NCBI GenBank assembly: GCA_028015205.1
Contig: CM051517.1
Coordinates: 43,659,135-43,723,134 of the forward strand
Direction of reading: 5' to 3'
Length of the DNA: 64,000 bases
Origin: Mytilisepta virgata
Lineage: Eukaryota > Mollusca > Bivalvia > Mytilida > Mytilidae
Shown here: piece after piece, positions 47,901 to 59,900 of the stretch
Layout of the letters: each line of letters opens with the position of its first letter
Numbering within the stretch: position 1 is the first letter of the stretch
Program-made: the position numbers and the translations under genes
Notes under the pieces: generated by a model
Databases searched by the model: none
Seen by the model: only the letters and a program-made list of their open reading frames with translations
What the model was told of the DNA's origin: nothing

Positions 47901-50900
47901 TATCATACATTATGTTAATGTAAAACAATTACAAGGGGATTTACAAAACTTCTCCAATTCTCTATAAAGAAATCTAAGACAATTCTACAATGCATTCACA
48001 TGGAATTGATCTCTAAAATTAAGGAAGAATTTGTATAACAAAGTGTTTAAGTTGTTAATAAAACAAAACACTAAATACAATAACAACATGAGGTTGCATG
48101 TGTTATCATGCAAAGTATACCCCTACTCTTTTTTAATTTTGAAAATTGGGAAAAACAATTGACTTGAAAAGTTTGACGATAAATTTCATGTAAACACAAG
48201 GTATTGTAAAATTTGTATGTATCGGCAAATAGGAAGTGGTTCCTTGACAGACCGGAAAATAGGAGAGACGATACAACTCATGGTCATAAAGCTACAGGCC
48301 AAATATCAAAACATTCCGTTGCACAGAAGCCGAGATAAGTGTGATTAAAAATTTCAGTTTGATACGGAAGGACGGACAAGGTGAATCCAGTATATATAAA
48401 CATCAAAACATGAGAAAGAGTATCTAATCAAAGCATGATGTCAACTACATGTTTGTAGTTTGGAAAAATAACAAACTACCAAAACCGCAATAATTTTTTT
48501 TCTCATTGCTAAGAAAATGTTAGCTCTATGAAAAAGACATATTGTTTCAATGCTTTTGTCTTCTCTTTGAACAAAATCCATCAAATTTAGACAACTTGAA
48601 TGAATTTTGTGGAACCTCATCAGTACTTTACTTCTGATAAGTCAAACTTTTTGAAATGAATTTTGTGGTCCCTGCATTCTCATCTTAAAGATAGCTGACA
48701 TTATTAACTTAATCTCATTGTACTTACACTCTGATAGTCAGGATGTGTAGCTATTCTTACAATTCTAGCTCCAGATAATCCAGCAAAATCTTGGTCTTGA
48801 AACTATAACATAAATATTTTAAATCATTCAATTTTTTTCTAAAATAATATTCAAAGCTTTTCAAAGAATATTAATATGTCAAATTTGCTCAAAATCAAAA
48901 GAAGCATATTAGGTGAAAATCTTGTCAATTTTATATAAAAAATTGATAAACAACTTATATGACACTAACAGAGAGGTTTCACTCCAGAACTGTGTAAATA
49001 TAAATTGATCCAGTATACTAAAGTTTTCTGTCAATTCCAAGATTTCAGAATTAAAAAATTGACAAGTTGGTCAAAGGTATTATTTACTTGTAAAGTGATA
49101 TCTTGGCACTGAATTGGCAACAGGTTTAACAAATATAGATGTATTGAAAAAAAAAGTTTTTAGATATACTAACCTGTTGTGATACAGTCCATGGTATCAA
49201 ATCACCAGATGCTCGCTTCCCTCGAGATAAACTGTTCATTATCGTTGACTTGGAAATTTCTCCTTCCAAACATACCTAAAATTCATGTAAATGTTGTAGT
49301 AAGATTATGTACCTACATGTATCTTGTTTTGAATGTTTTATCAGTTCCTCCTTACAAATTTAAACCTCTGAAAACAACATCATGCATTAATGTTTTCAAA
49401 CAAGTCCAAATGTTGATAATTTAAAGAAATGCTGCAGAAAATGCTGCTTATAACAGGGAATTTTCTTTAAAAATCATATAAAACAGAAATATAGACTGCT
49501 TATAAAAGTCATATCAGTTTTTCAAGCATGACACAGGAAGCTGAGTGACAACAAACATTATCTTTCTTCATCATTGTTTGGGGCTATGGACATTGCCAAA
49601 ATAACAACTGGAGTGTTTCTAAAAATATACCCGTCAACAAATGCATTATCCTACTTCTGTTTGCTTGGCCAGGGAGTTTCACAGAAATTGAAATTTGCAA
49701 ACATGATGACCATTCTAAGTTGGGACATGAAAACTTTACTGAAACCTTCCAACAGATGCTTCAATCAAGTCACCCTTCAATTTGACATGTGGATTGAAAA
49801 GAAAACTGAATATTTATGTTATATTAATAACTTTTATCTACTGAAAAAATTCCTTACTTGTAAAATACATAAAACTTCTGGTAATGATGTCTGGTTAGGG
49901 TCTACAGGTCCTAGTAATACAAATATATGGTGAGCAGGTGCATCTGATAACAACTGTAAATCATTGGGAGTATTCTGAAATACAACATTTTAGTATAAAC
50001 TATTGGAAAACTGATGATGACTGCATAAAATCTTATCTTTGTTCCAAACAAAAACAGTGTACACTATACATGTAGATCTTGGAGTGCAGGAAATAAAAAA
50101 CATTACATTTATTACTGGTATATTAGACTTTTAATCATTCAATATCCAGAGTATCCTGATCTGTTAACTCAAACTGTTTTTGTCACCCCTCTCGATGTTC
50201 AACTGACATCAGTTCTTCTGTACAGCAAATATTTTCTCCAAAAAAAAATCAATTTATGACTGATAAATCAGAGCACAGACTTAAGAAAATGCTCAAACAA
50301 ATGGAAACTATTATTCCCTTGACGTAGCATAAAACGATCAAATAAATGCATATTATATGGTATTTTTTGTTGAATTGATGAAACTGGAAATGTCAGTTAC
50401 TAAAAAGCAAATTGGTCATAATCCTGATCTAATAATTTTGTCAACATATGATTACTGTGAAATGTGAGTAAAACTGCATGGTTAGGTTTAGGCAATAATA
50501 TTCTAAATATTGTGCTAAGACCAAATGAAAAAATATTTGCAGTTCTGGTTACCCTACCTTCCATATTTTTTTTGGCACCTACCCTTAAGATTTTTTTTTA
50601 CATTTTCAGTAAGCACATTATTCTCAATGTAAAAAAAAAGTAAAATAAAAAAAATCTTACCTACCTATCTATTTTTCATATTGATGAAACTGCAACCACA
50701 CTTGTTTTTTTAACTTGGCCTAACTGATTTTATGATACATGACTTATAAATTATCCCCCTAATAAAATGTTTTGGTGGGGAATAAAATATATTAGGGCTA
50801 TTCCATTAAAATGGATGTGGGAGGGTAGGAAGGTAGGGACATGGGTCCTGGGTCAGTTTTAGTGTGTGCCTGTCAGATATAAGTAAAGTTATGTAAAAAA

Positions 50901-53900
50901 AGTTTCTTGGTTGTAGGTTTTTTTGAAAGTCCCTTCCTACCCTCCCACATTTATTTTAATGGATTGGTATTAATCCTCACCTTATAATGAGATGAAACAT
51001 ATAAAGCCATTATTCTGTGTAAAAATCCTTCTGAAGCTTTATGATATGAGAACAAAGTGTCTCTGTTGACATAGTAAAGTTCACAGGTTTCTGGTACAGG
51101 ACAACCAGATGTGATTCTCGACACATTTGTAGCATCCAGACATAGTAAATCATTCAACCATTTTTCCACTGGATCACCATTGGCATATCTGATAGAATCA
51201 TTTAGAACTACTTCATGTAGTACTCGACCTGTAGAAACAAGACAATCATGGAATAAATGAGATTCTCCTATTCATGAAATGTTTAATCAATGGAATAAAA
51301 ATACATAATATTTTTAACCACTTCCTGGTGATTAAATTCATGCATGAGAATTCCGCCATTTTTTCTACAGTTATTGGAACGATAAACTAGAGAAATCCCG
51401 AAATGACGTCCATGTAAACAAACTACATAGCAACGACATTTTCTTGAGGTTTTTGTCAAAAATCATAGGAGAAACAGATTCCCCTTCTATTTACTTGTGA
51501 GTTATGGAATTTCTCCACCTTCAATAGTTAAATTTCAGATTTTAACACACTCGCTAAAGGCTCGCATGTTGAAAATCGAAAATTTAACTATCTTGGGTGG
51601 AGAAATTCCATAACTCACTCGTACCTGAAGGAGAATCTATATTTATATATTGATCCACCATATCATATGCATGATTTTGTTGGTACTGTCAATCAAATAT
51701 AACAAAACTAAAAGGTTTTAACAAGCACATTTCATTTCACCTTGTGCTCAATCTTTGTCAACCCTATTTCCACAGAATCCTGTCAATTCAATAATCAGTT
51801 CTAGTATTCCATCTATGATTTAAGGGCAGAGATGCACAGTTCAGGGTATCATAATTACTTTAATATTTCGACACTTTTTATAATTCAATAACCATTATTT
51901 TTCGACACCTGCAAAAATTTCAAAGTGACAATCATTATTACCAGCTGGTGACAGTCAGTAATTCAAAATTTTTCTGTAAGTTAATCACTTTTCAGGTTCA
52001 AAAAAAAATTAGTAAGAGGGTTAAAACCTTAAAAAAAATATCCATACCAGTGCTTAATATGCTCTTAAGTTTTTTTTAGTTATTTTGTCATAGTTATTTG
52101 ATTTAAAATTAGTGTATAACAGTGAGGGAAACTGATGTATGAATAAATTTGAAAACAATATTCAATAGTTCAAATTGTATAGTTTTGATACAGTTTTCTT
52201 CTTGTTTGAGACAAAAATCACGAATTACATCAGTGGCAGATAAGATAGAAGTCTTCAAAGTCATATTGATAGCTTGTTAGATTTAAGTGTACCTGTGGCA
52301 GATGAATCAGAATCTTGTTAGATCTAAGACCTACCTGTGGCAGATGAATCAGAATCTTGTTAGATCTAAGTTATACATGTGGCAGATGAATCAGAATCTT
52401 GTTAGATCTAAGATATACTTGTGGCAGATGAAACAGAATCTTGTTAGATCTAAGACATAACCATGGCAGGTGAATCAGAATCTTGTTAGTTCTAAGACAT
52501 ACCTATGGCAGGTGAATCATAATCTTGTTAGATCTAAAACATACCTGTGGTGGATGAATCAGAATCGAAGTTATACATGTGGAAGATGAATCAGAATCTT
52601 GTTAGATCTAAGACATAACCATGGCAGGTCAATCAGAATCTTGTTAGTTCTAAGACATACCTGTGGCGGATGAATCAGAATCTTGTTAGATCGAAGTTAT
52701 ACATGTGGAAGATGAATCACAATCTTGTTAGATCTAAGACCTACCTGCGGCAGATGAATCGGAATCTTGTTAGATCTAAGTTTTACATGTGGCAGATGAA
52801 ACAGAATCTTGTTAGATCAAAGACATACCTGTGGCAGATGAATCAGAATCTTGTTAGATTTAAGTTATACATGTGGCAGATAATCAGAATCTTGTTAGAT
52901 CTAAGACATACCTGTGGCAGATGAATCAGAATCTTGTTAGATCTAAGACATAACGGTGGCAGATGAATCAGAATCTTGTTAGTTCTAAGACATACCTATG
53001 GCAGGTGCATCAGAAACTTGTTAGATTTATGTTATACCTGTAGCAGATGAATCAGAATCTTGTTAGATCTAATACATATCTGTCACAGATGAATCAGAAT
53101 CTTGTTAGATCTAAGTTATGCCTGTGGCAGATGAATCAGAATCTTGTTAGTTCTAAGACATACCTATGGCAGGTGCATCAGAAACTTGTTAGATTTATGT
53201 TATACCTGTAGCAGATGAATCAGAATCTTGTTAGATCTAATACATATCTGTCACAGATGAATCAGAATCTTGTTAGATCTAAGTTATGCCTGTGGCAGAT
53301 GAATCAGAATCTTGTTAGTTCTAAGACATACCTATGGCAGGTGCATCAGAAACTTGTTAGATTTATGTTATACCTGTAGCAGATGAATCAGAATCTTGTT
53401 AGATCTAATACATATCTGTCACAGATGAATCAGAATCTTGTTAGATCTAATACATATCTGTCACAGATGAATCAGAATCTTGTTAGATCAAAGTTATACC
53501 TGTAGCAGATGAATCAGAATCTTGTTAGATCTAATACATATCTGTCACAGATGAATCAGAATCTTGTTAGATCTAAGTTATGCCTGTGGCAGATGAATCA
53601 GAATTTTGTTAGTTCTAAGACATACCTATGGCAGGTGCATCAGAAACTTGTTAGATTTATGTTATACCTGTAGCAGATGAATCAGAATCTTGTTAGATCT
53701 AATACATATCTGTCACAGATGAATCAGAATCTTGTTAGATCTAATACATATCTGTCACAGATGAATCAGAATCTTGTTAGATCTAATACATATCTGTCAC
53801 AGGTGAATCAGAATCTTGTTAGATCTAAGTTATGCCTGTGGCAGATGAATCAGAATCTTGTTAGATCAAAGTTATACCTGTGGCAGATGAATCAGAATCT

Positions 53901-56900
53901 TGTTAGATCTTAGATTTACCTGTGGCATATGAATCAGAATCTTGTTAGATCTAAGTTATACCTGTGGCAGATGAAACAGAATCGGTCTTTGAAGTCATAC
54001 TGATAGCTTTTTGGACTTCAGATGAACCTCCAAATGTTGCTGACTGCTGGCGTAGCTGTTGAACCAGTTTTAAAGATAATGATCTACCTGTCCCTTCATA
54101 CCTGCAATGAAAAGGTATTAGTTAAAAGAGAACTCCAAAACAAATACATGTAATTTAACAAACTGATTATGGACTGAAGAATGTAAATTAAGAAATTAAT
54201 GTGATGTTTTTATTTTTTTTAAAATACAATAAGATAAGCATTATAATAATTAAACTTGCCTTATTGATTTTCCTGGTAATATTAGTTTACAAATTGTACA
54301 TGAATTGCATTATTAAATAACTCTTGCATTATTGATGATTTTCTCAGATTGACAATAATAAATGTATGCAATAATTTCTAAATTTACGGTATAAAAAAAC
54401 CATGAAATATCATTAATCACAATTAATAAGCATAGAACTTCTTTATAAAAAAAAATAGATCTATTAACATAATAAAAAGTTTAAATTACATGTATATAAA
54501 AGGTTTGTTTTCTAATGTTTAGTACTTATGTAATCCTCCAACTCGTGTAAATTTTTGTTTTCTTTGTTAAATAATTATTTTTATTTTCCAGCATATCTAA
54601 CATCTACTATATATCTCTTATTAAACCATACCCATTCACAGTGGATGACATGAAGACCAAATATGGACCCAGTAAATCCTTCACTAGTGGTAGTGGTATG
54701 GCTGCTGCTTCATCAATACATACCAACTCTGCCTGGCCTAACTTGTGAGAATCTGATGGGTGGATATACTGTAAACAATTTTTTTTCATTTTTAAAAATT
54801 GAAATATTAATTTTTTACCAACTGTTTTTTAAGACAAGGATTACTCCATATAAACAACATATATTAACAACACCATTTGAAAAGATAACATATTTATGTT
54901 ATTAACATTTTACCAAGAGAGTCCTTGAAAGGAAGCCAACTCATGTTATAGGAAATTTTCAATCTGTGAAATATCATGATAGACAGAGTTATTCATCTAG
55001 TACATGTGAAAATATCATTCATTGCATCTTCTTACCAATTCTAATATGACGTGCCACTTTCGCTGTAGAAACACAACTATGTTCTAAATAGAACAATTAT
55101 CACTGACACATGCGCACAATGCGTTGTTGATGTGAAGCACACATGAAATCACTAAACTGTTGTATTTTGTTGATAAAATAAAGTTTCAAAGTTATATTCT
55201 TCCATCTCACTGAATGTATCTTACATTTATTGCTTTACAAACATTTAGCAAAGCTTGAAATACAACAACGATAAATGTCATATGAAATGGTATGACAGTC
55301 GAAAGTGTGATGTCACAATCCAAGGTATAACGTCATACATTCAAATAACACCAGATCGACAGTCAAAAAGAGAAAATCATACAGGATCTGGAACGCTGGT
55401 ATTTGCTTTAAAACCTCACAAAAATGTAAGTCTCATTTTATTTTGTTTGTTTAAAGACATTTTACGTTTTTCTGCGAGAGTGATTGCCTTGTTAAAATCG
55501 ACATGGCTGCCTGTATATGATGCCTTATAGGGTTCGCTTTGATAACAAAAATGATGCACATTGTCCTATTAGAATCGAAATAATTAAATGTTGCCATGCC
55601 CTATGGTTATTTTAACATGGGTAGGCATTATATTTGTTAATATTTTACACCTCACTAACACTCGGTGTAAAATATAAATAAATATAATGCCTACCCATGT
55701 TAAAATAACCATAGAGCATAGCACCAATGAATTATTTCTTAAATAGTGTTACTGGCAATCTTATTGAATGCACAAAAATAATAAATAAAATGAAAATTAA
55801 TTCTTTACCTGTACTGTTTGCCTATGTTCTCTAAATATATTAACTCTAACTATGGCTTTATTGAAGTCTGGGTTTGTAGACTGAATAATTTCATAATCTA
55901 AATGTTCCTGTAAAAAGTTGAGACAAATATTTTTTATAATATAGGTTTGCAAAATAAAATAACAGAGAATATAAATATTTTTGACACTCTGACACATTTT
56001 AACTTGAAAACCATGACAATAAAGAAAATCTGCTATAATTAATCAAGAACATCCAATGAAAAAGACAGAGAAAAATCAGATATTACCTTTATATTTTACG
56101 AGAAATAAAATAAAATTAAGACAATAAAAATAGCTCAAATGACTTTCACATTCTATCAGTTGTGTGTAGTTATCTCATGTTGTACTTACTTGATATTCCA
56201 ATGTATCAAACCCTTTAAATATAAATTCAAACACTGTTTTCAAATTTTCTGGACTAGGTGCTGTCACAAATATATTTGAGTACCTGAAAAAAAATATCTG
56301 GGATTATACAAGCTAATTTATCATTTTATACACAAAAAAACAGATACAGGGTCAATGTGCACGAGAAACGTATTATGTAACACTGAATCAACACAATAAT
56401 ATTATATAATGACAAAAAATTGTATCCAACAAAATAGGTCATCTTCAATGAAAGATATACCCACTCTTTCTTGGACATTATCAAAACTACTCCATTGATT
56501 ATAGTTTAACCATTTCAAAACTATATTTTCCATATTGACAATCAGCTTAAACTTTAGCCAAAGTCAATGTGCTTGTCCTAAGTGGGGAGCATGTATTTTC
56601 AGCAGTTTTCACTTATTTTCTTTTTGCTCGTTTTCTTATGTGAGAATTAATGTTTATTTGGAATGTTGAGAGATTTTTTTTATTTTGACACAATTATTTT
56701 TATGGGTATTTATGCCTTGTGGTTCTTGCTGCGTTTTACTGTTGAAGGCTATATGACAACCCTATGATTGTATTAATTGATAGCACATATTATCTGATAG
56801 GATACGGTATCAGCACACTCCACATCCTTTCATAATCAAGTTTTGTTTATGTGTGATAATTTTGTCTGTGTAATGAAAAAATTATTATAAGATGATGTGC

Positions 56901-59900
56901 ATTGTTTTTTAACATACACACACATCCAAATTTTTTACCCAAAAGACACTGCAGCAGATATAGCTAGACCCAGGGCAGCTGATTTGCCACGACCTCTTGC
57001 TGCAGTCATAACTGCCGTACTTCTTAGTGTCTTCTCTGATATAGCTTCAACAAATTTTAACACTGCTTTAGCCTAAAAAACAAACAACAAATATATCAAA
57101 ACTACAAAATTTTGATAAAGTTTACAAAAATTCTACTTCTCGAGGACCCCTTCTTATGTGTCAGAAAGATTTTGATTTTTTATTCCTCATCATATATACT
57201 TTTGTTTGAAGTTTCAGACTTAACCAAGTCAAAAGTCTGAATTCTGGTGAAATATTTCAGAAAGGATATGGTGACAAACTCTTGTCAAACGTCAACATAT
57301 ACATATGACAAAAGAGCAAATAAAAAAAATCATTTTCATTGCTGAGTATTCAATACCATAGTGGGTTGACAGTTTCCTTAATAAATTTGTAAGTGCATAT
57401 GTAAAATTAAAATATTTACCTGATCTAGAGTTTTACAACAATTTACAATAGAACCAACAGGCTGTGTATCTTGTAAAGAGTCCTTCAAATCTCGTAACTC
57501 TTGTTCTTGTGGTGACAAGGCATCTTCCTGTAAACAGATCACTACCTTACATTAACAGCAATATCAGAAAATATTATCTGCAAAAACACTTGAAAGAATA
57601 TGAGGACCACATTTCTAGATCCATTTGTATGCTTATCTGAAGACTGACTGCTAAAAACACTAAAACAACAGAGAAAGTAGTAAATTTGGGGAATTAAATT
57701 ATTTGGCTTACTCAGACAATTACACTCAACAGTTCTCTCTCTTTTAAAGCAATTTAAACCAGCATCTTCTGGGAAGAGATATATTAAATGCTATCTCCCA
57801 ATTTAACTTTTTTCCATGTTCTAAGTAGAAATATAATGTATCAATTATTTTTTAAAATTCCCAAAAGCTCTGGTACATATCTTTTTTAACCTTTTTAACA
57901 TCACGAATCAATATTTCTATAGATGAAGCTATTGTTTCCAGTTGGGCCTTGATAGCTACATACTTTTTTCAGCTTTAAGATGATTTATTATAATTCTGAA
58001 AGAGGTCAGTTTTACAAGAACATTATGCTAAAAGTTTCCAAACTAACAGATCATTGCAGAATATGACATCATAACATGTCTCAACATTAAATGGACAAAA
58101 CTGTATTGTCTGGTTTCCTTACCATAGACTTTACTGGTACTGGCTGTATGTTAAGTATATGAGATGAGATAGGCAATATATTAAACTGGTCATCAATAAC
58201 CATGCAGCTCTTACATGATGACAGGGACAATAAAAATCTGAAAAGAAAAATTCAACAGATTAATAAAAAAATCAAAAAATTTAAATGAAGCTTCTGAAAA
58301 ATATACATTATTCAAAATTTAACTACTACAGTTTAGAGGAATTTCTAAGCACACAGAGATTTAATATCGCAGTCTAATTGATGAATGGTATACATTTACA
58401 TGAATTCCATTAAAATAAGTATCTGAGTTTATGCTTGCAAAATATTGTATGAGCCTTTATTTCAAGAGATAATCAATCCATGAACCGATGAAGTTGTCTA
58501 TGAGTATTCTATCTGTAAAATTCCAGCCAAATGTAGCTGTTTGAAGCATTGCTAAAATTTGGCTTGGAATATGATGTTTTATGCCTGTATAATGTTCTAG
58601 AATTTGACCACTCTGGGTTCATTTGCATACTTTTGCACACTAAAAATGCACTGACTATGAACTTAAATGTACTGACTATGAATGACCCAAAAATGACTTA
58701 AAATCTGACCACTATGATAAACCTTATTCAATAGCAGTTGGTCTTGTGACAAATAGACAGCCAGAGCAGTTTTCAGGGTCATTTCAGTCTATTTTGTTTT
58801 TCCAATTTTTAGGGTCAATTTAAGCCTCTAATAAATTTAAGTCTCTAATCAACTGGTCTCTTACCGTTCATTAAATCTACAAATAACATCTTGGTGAGCT
58901 TCTGTTCTGAATCTGGCATGGACATCCTAATAAAAAATTAAATTTACAATGATAAGCAATAATAAGTGGACAACCAAAGCAGAAATCAATAAAAATTTTG
59001 CTCCTAATTGAGCAAGTGGTTTCAAAGTAGATTTTTTTGTAAATGTGAATGGATGAATGATTTTGTTTATCTAAATTGAACCAGTAGATACATGTAGTTT
59101 GTGCTACAATTTTTTTAAATTTGTTAATAGCTGGTTCATTCATATACATTATGAAATGCATGCAAGTTTAAATGTAGAGTACTATGGAAATGCATTTCAG
59201 ATTTTAACAAGCTTCAACATGTATTAAAATAAATTCTATAGCCTGTATAAGTTATACCATAGTCATTGTATACAGCTGTTTCAGAGAAGACATTGTTTTT
59301 AATAATATCACTATAACACCTCCTCCTTCTACTGTTTCTATTGTTCTAGCCAATAAATTGGGAGTCAAGGCTTCAAAATCCTGAAAAACAAAATAGACAA
59401 AGTAATCATCTAAATAAAAAATACTTTTCTGTTAATGATAATAGGGCAATGTTAGTTTCAACCATGTCAGTTTTAATATTATTGAAGAAATCAGAAGAGA
59501 ACTATAAACCTTCACTACTCTAGAAGGAAAACTTAGTCCTTAACAGTTCATGTTGCAAAACATACCTTGCCATTTAGAGCAAATTTTTGATTGTCACTAA
59601 CTACCCTTGACAAAATCTTTAAGATTCTTCATTGAATTCCAAACTTTTGTCAATAATTGACAAAAAATCACACTTAACAGGAATATTTTTGTTTGCTTCT
59701 TTTATAATGGTTTAATACCACATATAGCACAACTAGCTGTATAGTAAAGGCTAGTTTTTATTGATGGAAGAAGCAATATTCCACATAGAAAGCCATCCGC
59801 CTTCAGAAGCTGGCATTTTTAACATGCTATCCGCCTTCAGAAGCTGGCATTTTTAACATGCTAGCTAATGAGGTAACAGTCTGCATGCCTGAACACATTA

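Noticed and set aside
49574..49933. 119-codon plus-strand open frame
   Set aside because: Its 3' part overlaps NAT10 exon 14 on the opposite strand and the rest is intron; no family resemblance.
52670..53913. Plus-strand open frames with repeated MNQNLVRSKLY units
   Set aside because: The 42-bp period is a multiple of three, so the minisatellite translates into a periodic peptide automatically; no start context or gene structure.
54607..54789. Separate 60-codon gene
   Set aside because: It is NAT10 exon 11 plus flanking intron bases.
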